A DNA stretch of 64,000 nucleotides from Asticcacaulis sp. AC466 (GCF_000495815.1 NZ_AWGE01000020.1:60913-124912), one strand, 5' to 3'. Counted from the stretch's first letter, positions 34,261-42,514 are shown. Made by a program: numbers and translations. The notes: a model not told the origin generated them from the letters alone.

Positions 34261-35015
34261 GCCGCCGCCTCGCGCGACAAGGCGATTTCCAGACGCTTCA
34301 GGCTCTTGAGTTGTTCGAGCATGACTTTTTCCGGCGGCATGAATTGCACGCAGGCATCCAGGCTTTCGAACAAGGTGGCTTCCAGGGACTGGATACGCTT
34401 GCGACGCAGGCGGGCGACGAAGCGCAGGATAATGGAGGCCAGAACACCGGCGATGGACGTCCAGAACTTGGTGGCCGCAATGGCCAGAAGGCCCATCAGG
34501 GCGGCTTCCATGCCGGCACCCTTGGTATCGGCCATGGCGGCGGTGGCCTCGCTGAGCGCCGCAACAATGCCGAGGAAGGTTACGACCAGACCGATGGCGA
34601 CAAGGATATTGGCCCACCATTCCAGGCTGCGTGCCGGCTCGTCCAGACGGTCAAACGCTTCGGCCGCCCGTATGGAGGTGGCGTATGTGTTGTCACCGGT
34701 GTCGACCAGAAGGCTTCTGTAGTTCGACCATCCCAGCACCAGGGCGGCTGATGCAGAGGCATTGTTCGCAGTGCCGCCGAAACGGATATCCAGGTTTGAA
34801 AATTGGCTATAAAACGCGGTACGCGCTGCGCCCCCGCGCAGGGCCGAAATCAGGTTCCACCTTTCACGCAATTCTTCCTGCAAGGGGCGATATTCGCTGA
34901 TGCTTGACCAGACAATCAAGCCTATCCCGAAGAGAAGAATGGCGCCGGCCATAAGAAGCGCCACACCCGGCGAACTGAACAGGGTAACAACGAGAGCGGT
35001 AACGGGGTCGTGCAA
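34257..35015 (-). CDS. MotA/TolQ/ExbB-like proton-channel protein
   Basis: The protein has 252 residues. A TTG at 35015 is taken as the start because AAAGGA lies 8 nt upstream; the frame is open back to a GTG at 35096, which lacks a ribosome site. Three membrane helices are visible: ALVVTLFSSPGVALLMAGAILLF-type near the N-terminus, then NILVAIGLVVTFLGIVAAL, then AATKFWTSIAGVLASIILRF. Residues about 35-125 form a soluble loop and the C-terminus is a basic helix. The last two helices fit the conserved ExbB/MotA pore helices. With the downstream partner (4-nt overlap) it should form an ion-driven stator-like complex. It is much shorter than the ZorA proteins, which carry a long cytoplasmic tail. 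Confidence 0.7.
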   Translation of the reverse strand: MHDPVTALVVTLFSSPGVALLMAGAILLFGIGLIVWSSISEYRPLQEELRERWNLISALRGGAARTAFYSQFSNLDIRFGGTANNASASAALVLGWSNYRSLLVDTGDNTYATSIRAAEAFDRLDEPARSLEWWANILVAIGLVVTFLGIVAALSEATAAMADTKGAGMEAALMGLLAIAATKFWTSIAGVLASIILRFVARLRRKRIQSLEATLFESLDACVQFMPPEKVMLEQLKSLKRLEIALSREAAA

Positions 35016-35126
35016 AACAGGTGTCCTTTTATGGTCTCCGTCCCGATCGCGACTTTGCCGACCGATGTGGCGAAAATAAGGACGCCGCGAATCCACCCGA
35101 TCCGGGCTGCGCGATGGCGCGCGCCT

Positions 35127-35825
35127 CTACACCCTCGTCTTGGGCCGGACCCGCGCTAGTCCACCGTCAACCCCGAGGGTTTGACCGGTAATCCAATCAT
35201 TCTCCGGATCGAGCAAGAAAGCGATAGCGGCTGCCACATCTTGCGGTTTGCCCAAACGCCCTAAGGCGTGCATCGATTCAGACACTTTGCGTGCCGCCTC
35301 GCTCCCCGTCAGTTGTGCGGTTAATGGCGATTGCACGAGGCCGGGTGCCACCGCGTTGATGCGCAAGTTCATAGGCGCATAGGTGGCTGCTGAAGACAGC
35401 ATCAAGCCGATGACACCCGCCTTCGCTGCTGCAATCGCCTCGTGATTGGCGAGCCCTTCAAGTGCGGCGGCAGACGATATAAGAACAAGGGAGCCTCCGC
35501 CGGTCATATGCTTACCGGCGGCACGAACGCTTGCAAAAGCCGTCGTCAAGGATGCCGAGATGACAGCGTCGAATTGAGCGCGGGAGGTGAGGTGTGCCGA
35601 GCGCAGCAAAAGCGATCCACTGCAATTGACAGCGCCGTCTAACGGGCCCGCTTCGGCAAAAACATGCTCGACAGCGTCAAAGTCGGACACATCTATCATG
35701 TAATCCGGGGTGATTTTATCGGCAGTCCGCGCAGTGGTCAGAACGCGGTGGCCTTGCGATCTCAACCGTTCGGTGGTTGCCTGACCGATGGCGCTAGATG
35801 CCGCCAAAATGAGATAATTTGCCAT
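35127..35825 (-). CDS. SDR-family short-chain dehydrogenase in the BLUF/FolE operon
   Basis: The protein has about 232 residues. The ATG at 35825 is chosen because GGGG lies 6 nt upstream and the Rossmann strand starts at once (MANYLILAASSAIGQ). The usual glycine motif reads ASSAIG. An SSAAALEG segment supplies the catalytic Ser. The expected Y-x-x-x-K is replaced by HEAIAAAKAGV: the Lys is kept and the Tyr position is His or absent. The C-terminus has WITGQTLGVDGGLARV. It is last in the tspO-folE-BLUF operon, 39 bp after the BLUF gene. SDR enzymes accompany FolE in other light-induced clusters, possibly for pterin reduction; that is inference. Confidence 0.8.
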   Translation of the reverse strand: MANYLILAASSAIGQATTERLRSQGHRVLTTARTADKITPDYMIDVSDFDAVEHVFAEAGPLDGAVNCSGSLLLRSAHLTSRAQFDAVISASLTTAFASVRAAGKHMTGGGSLVLISSAAALEGLANHEAIAAAKAGVIGLMLSSAATYAPMNLRINAVAPGLVQSPLTAQLTGSEAARKVSESMHALGRLGKPQDVAAAIAFLLDPENDWITGQTLGVDGGLARVRPKTRV

Positions 35826-35864
35826 GTTTTTCCCCATATGCCCTGTCAGCATGCCGTCAATACT

Positions 35865-36284
35865 TCAGGCCCCGATGGCGCCGGTGGCCACCAGTTCCAT
35901 TAGGAAGGCCATGGCTGTCCTGCCTGTGCCGGCAAACGGGTCGAGCTTCGGTTTCGGAAAATACTTGAGCAATAGTCCCGGATTGACCAGGTCGATGTTT
36001 ACCTGGCCCATGGTCCAGCCCGAAAAGGTACGTTCGGCGATTTCTTCGAACAGCAGAACGGTTACGGTCTGATGCCTGTCGTCCTGCATCAGTTTTGCCA
36101 GCAGTATCGAGACCTGTTCACGATCGCCTTCCAGCACCTGGACAAAGACAGATTGGGTGTAACACAACAGCCCTGTTATGCCGCGGGCGGGGTTGTTGCG
36201 GCGCGATTGATCGAGGATGTCGGAAAGAAGCGACGCGGAGGGTTGTGACGTCGGGCGGCTGGCATAGAGACAACGAACAAGCAT
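35865..36284 (-). CDS. BLUF-domain blue-light photoreceptor
   Basis: The 139-residue protein is a single BLUF domain (residues 1-95) with a short helical tail. The flavin-switch residues are all present: Y7, Q49, W90 and M92. They sit exactly 14 lower than AppA Y21, Q63, W104 and M106. NNPARGITGLLCY and QVLEGDREQV are canonical. There is no output domain, so it must act through partner proteins. It begins 8 nt after folE, with TGAGG before the start, so it is co-transcribed with folE and tspO. Confidence 0.95.
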   Translation of the reverse strand: MLVRCLYASRPTSQPSASLLSDILDQSRRNNPARGITGLLCYTQSVFVQVLEGDREQVSILLAKLMQDDRHQTVTVLLFEEIAERTFSGWTMGQVNIDLVNPGLLLKYFPKPKLDPFAGTGRTAMAFLMELVATGAIGA

Positions 36285-36292
36285 GATATGCC

Positions 36293-37006
36293 TCAGCGGC
36301 TGGGGGTGATAAGCGATAGAAATTCGCGTCGTAGAGCCGGGTCCTTTAGAAAAGAGCCCCGCATGACACTATTGATCATTTTCGATTCATTGTCTTTGAC
36401 GCCGCGCCAATGCATGCAGAAATGGTCCGCTTCCATGACGATAGCTAAGCCGTCTGGTCGCACGCGCTCCATGAAGTGATCAGCCAGTTGAGTGACAGCC
36501 TCTTCCTGAATCTGCGGACGGGACATGATCCATTCGGCAACGCGGGCATATTTGGATAGCCCGATCAGGTTGGAGTGACCATTGGGCATAAGGCCGATCC
36601 ATAGCCGACCCATGATGGGGCAAAAATGGTGGCTGCAGGCGCTTCGCACGGTGATGGGCCCTACGATCATGAGTTCGTTGAGGGCGGAGATATTGGGAAA
36701 TTCCGTCACCGGTGGCGCGGGCGAATATCTGCCGGCGAACACTTCCCGCAGATACATCTTGGCGACGCGGCGCGCTGTCTCACGCGTATTGTGGTCCTGC
36801 TCGACGTCTATCACAAGGCTGTCCAGCACAGCGGCAAATTTCTCGGCCACCTCATTTTCAATCTCTATGAGTTCGCCGGTCTCTATAAAGGCCGAGATAT
36901 TGTCGTTGGCGAAGAAGCGTGTTTTGGCAGCCTGCAGACGTTTGCGTATACGCGTCGATACCGGGTCAATGTCCTCGCCGGGGACGGGCAAATCTGGATT
37001 ACTCAT
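36293..37006 (-). CDS. folE: GTP cyclohydrolase I
   Basis: The 237-residue enzyme makes 7,8-dihydroneopterin triphosphate from GTP, the first step of folate and pterin synthesis. Zinc ligands are visible in CSHHFCPIMG and HFCMHWRG. The barrel signature HSNLIGLSKYARV and TVRSACSHHF are present. An N-terminal extension of about 55 residues precedes the core. The HFCP variant of the HHLLP motif marks a divergent paralogue, so a separate housekeeping copy may exist elsewhere. Operon position between tspO and a BLUF gene suggests a light- or stress-induced copy feeding pterin or folate to photolyase/cryptochrome proteins. Confidence 0.93.
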   Translation of the reverse strand: MSNPDLPVPGEDIDPVSTRIRKRLQAAKTRFFANDNISAFIETGELIEIENEVAEKFAAVLDSLVIDVEQDHNTRETARRVAKMYLREVFAGRYSPAPPVTEFPNISALNELMIVGPITVRSACSHHFCPIMGRLWIGLMPNGHSNLIGLSKYARVAEWIMSRPQIQEEAVTQLADHFMERVRPDGLAIVMEADHFCMHWRGVKDNESKMINSVMRGSFLKDPALRREFLSLITPSR

Positions 37007-37082
37007 TCTCTCACTTCCTCAGATATTCAGGCGCGTCATGGGCCGCCTGTCTCGCCACCGGTTGGGAGGCGATACGCCCTAA

Positions 37083-37580
37083 TTAGCGATTAAGACTCCA
37101 GACGCCGGCATTCAGCGCCGTCGCGAAACACACCCAAGCCAGATAGGGCACCAGACACAGGGCGGCCGGGCGGTCAAAACGTAGAAAACTGATCAGGGTC
37201 GCCACGATGGCGACGATCATCAAAGCTATGACGACGAGCGCGCCGGCGGGCGAATGCATGCCGAAGAACACCACAGACCAAGAGGCGTTCAAGGCAAGCT
37301 GGACCAGAAAGCTGGTAACGGCGAACCTTTTGTTTCGCGCAGTGTCGGGAAGCGTCAGGATGCGCCAAAAGGCCACCGCCATCAAAACATAGAGAGTGCC
37401 CCAGGCCGGTCCAAATACCCAGTTCGGCGGCGTAAAGGCCGGCTTGTGCAAATAGGCGTACCACGTCTTCAAATTGGCAAATGTTGCCGCATTGCCGATA
37501 GCAGCCGCCGTCAGCACCAGCTCGGCTGAGATAGCGGCGGCCCGCAATGGATTTCGTCTGGTCTGTCCTGTGGCGTCCAT
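37083..37580 (-). CDS. tspO: TspO/MBR family tryptophan-rich sensory protein
   Basis: This 165-residue, five-helix membrane protein carries the family signature HKPAFTPPNWVFGPAWGTLY, then ALNASWSVVFFG and WVCFATALNAGVW. The frame is open upstream to 37739, but ATG 37580 has AAAGGA 5 nt before it and starts the conserved sequence. TspO binds porphyrins and, in Rhodobacter, modulates light/oxygen-dependent gene expression. It heads the tspO-folE-BLUF-SDR operon. A palindromic operator candidate lies 17-36 nt upstream. Confidence 0.93.
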   Translation of the reverse strand: MDATGQTRRNPLRAAAISAELVLTAAAIGNAATFANLKTWYAYLHKPAFTPPNWVFGPAWGTLYVLMAVAFWRILTLPDTARNKRFAVTSFLVQLALNASWSVVFFGMHSPAGALVVIALMIVAIVATLISFLRFDRPAALCLVPYLAWVCFATALNAGVWSLNR

Positions 37581-37596
37581 GGCCGTCCTTTGTCGT

Positions 37597-37616
37597 TTCG
37601 TACGTATACGTGCGAA
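37597..37616. promoter_or_regulatory. Palindromic operator candidate upstream of tspO
   Basis: TTCGTACGTATACGTGCGAA is a 20-bp palindrome with one mismatched pair. The core CGTATACG is at 37603-37610. The related but looser TACGTATATGC occurs at 37648-37658. The same CGTATACG core appears 29-36 bp upstream of the SOUL gene (45232-45239) and once inside folE (36945-36952). A shared regulator of the two light-associated operons is the simplest explanation. Regulator unknown. Confidence 0.6.
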
Positions 37617-37732
37617 TGCGCGACCTGGTTCAGCGAAAGGCCGATTTACGTATATGCAATCCGATATCCGGGTTGGTCCGATGATGCAGCAGCGCGAGTC
37701 AGTCACGGCGCGACCGGATGCGTAATTGCCCC

Positions 37733-38062
37733 TCAGCACCCGTCAAGCACGTCTGTCTCAGCCCACGCCCTGTATATGAATTTCGGTTTTCCGCTTGTGC
37801 ACGGTGCCAGGCGCTTACGCATAATGCCCGTTTCCAGTTTACTTTTTTCAAAGTAGGGCAAGATTAGCGAGACATGGCGCCGGGAAACATGATGCGATGC
37901 GCTTGTCGCGGCCTCAAATGACGCCACCTTATGTCCGCAGACTTCGCATACGACGTAGTCACGACCGTTATGGCGGATGAACACGGGGGCAGTAAGGCAG
38001 TCTGCACAGACTACATCATGATCCCGCGTAAAACGCTTCAAAGGTTTGTCGTTTGGTCCCAT
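37733..38062 (-). CDS. Small zinc-ribbon-like hypothetical protein
   Basis: From ATG 38062 (CAGGG 8 nt upstream) the protein has 109 residues; an ATG at 38110 would extend it by 16. A two-cysteine-pair motif, VVCADCLTAPVF...YVVCEVCGHK, forms a likely zinc ribbon. It is followed by a basic helical region (SHHVSRRHVSLILPYF). I do not recognise a family. It shares the strand of the tspO operon, but the tspO promoter region lies between, so it probably has its own transcript. A DNA-, RNA- or protein-binding role is guesswork. Confidence 0.6.
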   Translation of the reverse strand: MGPNDKPLKRFTRDHDVVCADCLTAPVFIRHNGRDYVVCEVCGHKVASFEAATSASHHVSRRHVSLILPYFEKSKLETGIMRKRLAPCTSGKPKFIYRAWAETDVLDGC

Positions 38063-38315
38063 AGCATATGCCCTGACGCTGCATACGTAATTACCCCAGG
38101 CATGGATCACGTCGATCTATCGGGGGGCTGGAGGCCGCATTCCAAAAACAACCGTCCACGGTACAGTCGGTTGTTTGCGTCGATAGCTTCCCTGATCAAA
38201 GGCACAAGTGGGTTTAAGTAGTTTCCGAGGCTGGCCCGAGGCAAAAATGGAAGGCAGAACCACCTGTCCGCTGTTAGCGCGCTCGCGGACGCCGTTAGCC
38301 CCAAAAGGACTCCCC

Positions 38316-38882
38316 ATGAAGACCTCCGACGTAACGATTGCCATTTTTGACGATCACCCCGCAGCCGATACCGCCGTCAAAGTTCTTGGCGAGGCGGGGT
38401 TCGACATTAAAAACCTCAGTGTTGTCGGCCAGGGATACCATACCGACGAGACGGTCGTTGGGTTCTACAATATCGGCGATCGCGTGGCTTTCTGGGGCTC
38501 TCGCGGCGCCTTCTGGGGCGGTCTGTGGGGCCTGTTTGTCGGCGGTCTGTTCGTGACGGCGCCGGTTGTCGGGCCGCTCATCGTTCTGGGCGCCTTTGCC
38601 GGCGCCATAATCATGGCCGTAGAAACGGCCGCCGTGGTTGGTGGGATCAGCGCATTGACGGCTGCCTTGGTCAGTCTCAGCATCCCCAAGGACAGCGTAA
38701 TCCGCTACGAGGAGGCCATCAAGGCCGATAAGTTTCTGGTCATGGCGCATGGGTCGGCGGAAGACATGCGTCGTGCCAAATCTATCTTGGCGAACGCCAG
38801 CGCTGCTCATGTCGAGGTCTTTTCCGAGTCCGAAAGCCGGCGTGAGGCACTGGCCTCGTCGATCGTACATGGCACCGCCTGA
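38316..38882 (+). CDS. DUF1269-type glycine-rich stress membrane protein
   Basis: The ATG at 38316 has AAAGGA 6 nt upstream; an open extension to 38208 is not supported. The product has 188 residues. The N-terminal half is a soluble alpha/beta region (TIAIFDDHPAADTAVKVL). A central glycine-zipper membrane stretch (FWGSRGAFWGGLWGLFVGGL, then VVGPLIVLGAFAGAIIM) and a C-terminal regulatory-like segment (KADKFLVMAHG) follow. Such DUF1269/YflT-like proteins are general-stress-associated. It opens a plus-strand stress group with the BON protein, Nnr and an alcohol dehydrogenase. Confidence 0.75.
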   Translation: MKTSDVTIAIFDDHPAADTAVKVLGEAGFDIKNLSVVGQGYHTDETVVGFYNIGDRVAFWGSRGAFWGGLWGLFVGGLFVTAPVVGPLIVLGAFAGAIIMAVETAAVVGGISALTAALVSLSIPKDSVIRYEEAIKADKFLVMAHGSAEDMRRAKSILANASAAHVEVFSESESRREALASSIVHGTA

Positions 38883-39024
38883 ATTGAGTAGTTTCCGAGC
38901 CTGTATCGCCGGTTCGGGCAGGCTTAGCGTCCGCCCCGCAGCCTCTTCCTGAGGGTGTATCCGTCGCCTCAAGCCATTTCAAACCTTTTGGCGATGGTTC
39001 AACGAGCCCGTTATGGAGACGAAT

Positions 39025-39672
39025 ATGGCTTCCGATAAAGATCTGAAACAGAACGTAGTCGATGAGTTGAACTGGGCGCCAAACGTAAACAGCGCCCATA
39101 TCGGCGTCGCGGCACGGGACGGCATCGTTACGCTGACGGGCCACGTCGAAACCTACAGCGGCAAGATCGACGCTGAGCATGCCGTGCGCCGCGTCAAGGG
39201 CGTAAAGGCCATCGCCAATGAGATAGAGATCAAACTGAACTCGCACGCCAAGCGGGACGACGAGGATATCGCCCTCGCGGCGGTCAATGTACTGGCCTGG
39301 GATGGTAATGTGCCGAGTGATGCGATCAAGGTCGCCGTCAGCAAAGGGTGGGTAACGCTCAGTGGTCAGGTCGAATGGTACTTCCAAAAGGAAGCCGCCG
39401 CACAGGATATCCGCCGCCTGATGGGCGTCATCGGCGTGTCTAACGAGGCTGTTGTCAAGCCCAAGATCGATACGGACGTGATCGCGGAGGATATTGAATT
39501 CGCGCTCAACCGGGCTTGGTTCGACACCAAACGCATCAAGGTCGCGGCGGACGGTGGCAAGGTTACGCTGACCGGCAAGGTCGAGACATGGAGCGACTGG
39601 GAGGAAGCCTCAGAAGTGGCCTGGGCTGCAAAGGGCGTGACGTCGATCGAAAACGATATCATTATCGCTTAG
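39025..39672 (+). CDS. Triple BON-domain protein (OsmY-like, cytoplasmic)
   Basis: The protein has about 215 residues. ATG 39025 has GGAG 6 nt upstream; ATG 39013 is an alternative. Three BON domains of about 65-70 residues follow one another. Each has a hydrophobic-glycine repeat ending in a GxVTLxGxVE-like strand: GIVTLTGHVETY, GWVTLSGQVEWY and GKVTLTGKVETW. There is no signal peptide, unlike periplasmic OsmY. BON proteins of this type are osmotic- or desiccation-stress proteins in many soil bacteria. It is closed by a strong hairpin right after the stop. Confidence 0.9.
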   Translation: MASDKDLKQNVVDELNWAPNVNSAHIGVAARDGIVTLTGHVETYSGKIDAEHAVRRVKGVKAIANEIEIKLNSHAKRDDEDIALAAVNVLAWDGNVPSDAIKVAVSKGWVTLSGQVEWYFQKEAAAQDIRRLMGVIGVSNEAVVKPKIDTDVIAEDIEFALNRAWFDTKRIKVAADGGKVTLTGKVETWSDWEEASEVAWAAKGVTSIENDIIIA

Positions 39673-39677
39673 AACTA

Positions 39678-39720
39678 CCGCTGGTGTCCGCGCCGGTTCG
39701 GGCGCCGCAGACACCAGCGG
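39678..39720 (+). terminator. Long hairpin after the BON gene
   Basis: A perfect 11-bp stem, CCGCTGGTGTC (39678-39688) and GACACCAGCGG (39710-39720), encloses a second short GCGCC/GGCGC stem. It begins 6 nt after the BON stop codon. No T run follows, so it could be a terminator or an mRNA-stabilising 3' structure. Confidence 0.6.
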
Positions 39721-39765
39721 CGGCGTCTGACCAGGATCTGGCGGCAGGCGGGAAGAGATTTAAGG

Positions 39766-41283
39766 ATGTCCGCGTTGGAAACTGACTCGTTGTGCCATTT
39801 TGATCAGGTTCTGCTGACCCCCGCGCAGATGAATGCTGCGGACCAGGCCACGATTGCTTTGGGTATTTCCAGCCTTGATCTTATGGAACGGGCCGGTGCG
39901 GCCGTGGCGACGGCCATACAGGCGCGTTGGACACGGCAGCCTATTTTGGTTCTGTGTGGTCCAGGGAATAATGGCGGAGATGGCTTTGTTTGTGCGCGAC
40001 ACCTGGACGGCGCTGGGTGGCCTGTCAAGATCGCGCTCCTGTGCGAATTAAGCGAACTCAAGGGCGATGCCGCCCATCAGGCCCTATTGTGGACGGGCGG
40101 GTTCGTCCCCTTTTCGTCAGGCAGTCTTGAGGGGTTTCGTCTGGTGATAGACGCCATCTTCGGCGCCGGCCTCTCCCGGCCGGTTGAAGGCCAGGCGAGA
40201 GACATGGTTGAAGCGCTTGTTAATCTCGACCTGGATATCTGCGCGATAGACGTTCCCAGCGGGCTTGACGGCGCGACCGGGCAAATTCTGGGTGGGGCTG
40301 CTGCTGCCGATCTGACCGTAACCTTTTTCCGCAAGAAGCCGGGGCACCTGCTTCTGCCGGGGCGTCAGTTGTGCGGTGATCTGGTTGTCGCCCAGATCGG
40401 CATTCAAGCGTCCGTGCTTGACGCCATTGCACCCATGACCTTTGAAAACCACCCGGCGCTCTGGCTCAGTCGCTATCCCTGGCCGGAGATAAATGGAAAC
40501 AAATATCAACGCGGCCATGTGCTTGTCCTGGGGGGAGATACCGTCACGGGTGCCAGTCGCCTGACGGCGTGCGGCGCCATGCGCGCCGGAGCCGGGCTGG
40601 TGACGTTGGCCTCTCCGCCCGATACATGGATGATTTATGCCTCCGCGCTCACCAGCGCGATGGTGAGGCCGTTCAATGGGTTGGCCGGGTTTACGGAACT
40701 TCTTGCCGACGCGCGCCGCAATGTTATCGCCATCGGGCCGGGGGCCAATGTCGGAGACGCGACGCGCCAGTATGTTCTGGCTGCGTTGGCGGCCCGTCGC
40801 ACAACCGTTCTGGATGCGGATGCCCTGACCGCGTTTGCTGAAACCCCGCGCCGGTTGTTCGACGCTATTGACGGTCCTTGCGTGCTGACGCCGCATGAGG
40901 GCGAGTTCGACCGCCTCTTTACTGCGGGAGGCGACAAGTTGTTACGCACCCGTAGGGCAGCCGTAGAAAGTGGCGCGGTCGTCCTTCTCAAAGGGGCCGA
41001 TACCGTAATTGCCGCGCCCGATGGACGTGCGATTGTCAATGCGAATGCCCCCGCACACCTCGCGACAGGTGGTAGCGGAGATGTCCTGACCGGCTTCATC
41101 GCAGGCCTTCTGGCCCAAGGGCTAGACGTCTTCCACGCCGCCGCAGCCGCGGCATGGCTTCATGGCGAGGTTGCAAATTACTTGGGTATCGGACTTATTG
41201 CCGAAGACCTGCCGGACGCGCTTCCCCATGTGCTTCAAGCCCTCAATGAACGGATGAAGCAGGCCCTCCGGGAGGGGGCATGA
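39766..41283 (+). CDS. nnr: Bifunctional NAD(P)H-hydrate epimerase / ADP-dependent NAD(P)H-hydrate dehydratase
   Basis: The 505-residue protein repairs NADHX and NADPHX, the hydrated, damaged forms of reduced nicotinamide cofactors. The YjeF-N epimerase domain (residues about 15-225) shows LTPAQMNAADQ, ERAGAAVA, CGPGNNGGDGFV and DAIFGAGLSRPV. The ribokinase-like dehydratase domain (about 240-500) shows GHVLVLGGD, LTPHEGEFDRLF and the nucleotide motif ATGGSGDVLTG. Both halves look complete. The stop overlaps the ATG of an alcohol dehydrogenase gene by 4 nt, coupling cofactor repair to a cofactor-using enzyme. AAGG lies almost against the start codon, so the true start may be slightly downstream. 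Confidence 0.93.
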   Translation: MSALETDSLCHFDQVLLTPAQMNAADQATIALGISSLDLMERAGAAVATAIQARWTRQPILVLCGPGNNGGDGFVCARHLDGAGWPVKIALLCELSELKGDAAHQALLWTGGFVPFSSGSLEGFRLVIDAIFGAGLSRPVEGQARDMVEALVNLDLDICAIDVPSGLDGATGQILGGAAAADLTVTFFRKKPGHLLLPGRQLCGDLVVAQIGIQASVLDAIAPMTFENHPALWLSRYPWPEINGNKYQRGHVLVLGGDTVTGASRLTACGAMRAGAGLVTLASPPDTWMIYASALTSAMVRPFNGLAGFTELLADARRNVIAIGPGANVGDATRQYVLAALAARRTTVLDADALTAFAETPRRLFDAIDGPCVLTPHEGEFDRLFTAGGDKLLRTRRAAVESGAVVLLKGADTVIAAPDGRAIVNANAPAHLATGGSGDVLTGFIAGLLAQGLDVFHAAAAAAWLHGEVANYLGIGLIAEDLPDALPHVLQALNERMKQALREGA

Positions 41284-42278
41284 AGGCCATGGTGCTCAAC
41301 AGGCCTGGGGAGGCGCTTGTGTGGACGGACCTTCCGGATCGTACCCCGGCCGCCGGTGAAATCCGTGTGCGCGTCACCGCCTGCGGCGTATGCCGGACGG
41401 ATTTGCACGTGCTGGACGGTGAATTGCCCGACATGATTTACCCTATCATTCCCGGCCACGAGATTGTCGGTCGTATCGATCGCCTTGGGGAGGGCGTAGA
41501 CGGCCTCAGGCTGGGTGAGCGGGTCGGCATTCCCTGGCTTGGCCATACCTGTGAGTACTGTCCATACTGCGTGGAGCAGCGGGAAAACCTGTGCGACCAT
41601 CCGCTTTTTACAGGCTATACGCGGGACGGGGGTTTTGCGACCTCGGTCATTGCCGATGCGCGCTTTGCCTTTCCCCTGGGCGAAGAGGGTAGCGACGTAG
41701 CCCTGGCGCCTTTGCTCTGCGCAGGCCTGATTGGATGGCGATCCCTATGCCTGACCGGCCAGCCTGACGGGCGCACAGGCAAGCGTCTGGGGCTTTACGG
41801 CTTTGGCGCAGCCGCCCACATCATCGCTCAGGTGGCGCACAGTGAGGGCCGCGACGTCTATGCCTTTACGCAAGCGGGCGACAAGGCGACACAGGCCTTC
41901 GCCTTGTCCCTGGGCGCAGTTTGGGCGGGAGGATCGGATGAGTTGCCCCCTGAGCCACTCGATTCCGCGATCATATTTGCGCCGGTGGGGGCGCTTGTGC
42001 CTTTGGCCCTCAAAGCCGTGCGTAAAGGAGGGCGCGTCGTATGCGCCGGCATCCATATGAGCGATATCCCAAGCATGCCCTACCGTCTGTTGTGGGAGGA
42101 AAGGCAGCTCGTTTCCGTCGCCAACCTGACCCGCCAGGACGGGCTCGATTTTCTGCCCCTGGCGCAGAAAATCGGCATTACCACCAAGACCACGACCTAT
42201 GCCCTGACTCAGGCCAATCAGGCACTGTCCGACTTGCGTGCGGGGCGTTTCGACGGAGCCGCCGTACTGGTGCCTTAA
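41280..42278 (+). CDS. Zinc-dependent alcohol dehydrogenase (AdhP/AdhA-like)
   Basis: This 332-residue medium-chain dehydrogenase has the GroES-like domain with the catalytic zinc site in CGVCRTDLHV and PGHEIVG. The structural zinc Cys4 loop is CEYCPYCVEQRENLC. The Rossmann domain begins RLGLYGFGAAAHIIAQV. The cofactor loop reads YAFTQAGD, with no clear Asp for NAD ribose, so NAD(P) preference is uncertain. Family members oxidise or reduce small alcohols and aldehydes. Start overlaps nnr by 4 nt. Position in the stress group suggests a detoxification role. Confidence 0.9.
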   Translation: MKAMVLNRPGEALVWTDLPDRTPAAGEIRVRVTACGVCRTDLHVLDGELPDMIYPIIPGHEIVGRIDRLGEGVDGLRLGERVGIPWLGHTCEYCPYCVEQRENLCDHPLFTGYTRDGGFATSVIADARFAFPLGEEGSDVALAPLLCAGLIGWRSLCLTGQPDGRTGKRLGLYGFGAAAHIIAQVAHSEGRDVYAFTQAGDKATQAFALSLGAVWAGGSDELPPEPLDSAIIFAPVGALVPLALKAVRKGGRVVCAGIHMSDIPSMPYRLLWEERQLVSVANLTRQDGLDFLPLAQKIGITTKTTTYALTQANQALSDLRAGRFDGAAVLVP

Positions 42279-42310
42279 GCAACGCGACGTCCATTTGGCT
42301 TACGGTCAGT

Positions 42311-42514
42311 ATGCAGACGGCTAACGGGGCGCGGCCGACCATGGGCCGGTTTGCCCAGCTGGACGATGCGGTCTTGGTCTACGCTTTCAGCCATGGTCAA
42401 TTCATGCAGGCCGCTCATTTGCTGCTCCTGAATTCTGGGGGCAGCGAGATGGATATCATGCGCGCCTTTGCCGCTGTCACGACTTGCACCCTGTGGCTAA
42501 CGGGGAATGTATGA
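42311..42514 (+). CDS. Doubtful small open frame in a 348-bp gap
   Basis: A 67-codon frame (MQTANGARPTMGRFAQLDDAVL...) fills part of the gap between the alcohol dehydrogenase and the convergent SDR gene. It has an amphipathic alanine/leucine-rich middle but no ribosome site and no family I know. The rest of the gap (42279-42310, 42515-42626) shows only a short GAGAC/GTCTC repeat at 42612-42628, at the end of the SDR gene. Confidence 0.25.
   Translation: MQTANGARPTMGRFAQLDDAVLVYAFSHGQFMQAAHLLLLNSGGSEMDIMRAFAAVTTCTLWLTGNV

Noticed and set aside
32635..35015. Complete Zorya defence system
   Set aside because: Only ZorA/ZorB-like genes are present and the A protein lacks the long tail; no ZorC, ZorD, ZorE or other known effector is nearby. 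The adjacent Doc pair is separated by a terminator.
40117..40896. 259-codon minus-strand open frame
   Set aside because: Antisense to nnr; composition typical of a shadow frame.
42041..42310. Coding extension upstream of the 42311 frame
   Set aside because: It lies in another frame of the alcohol dehydrogenase gene, which is strongly supported.
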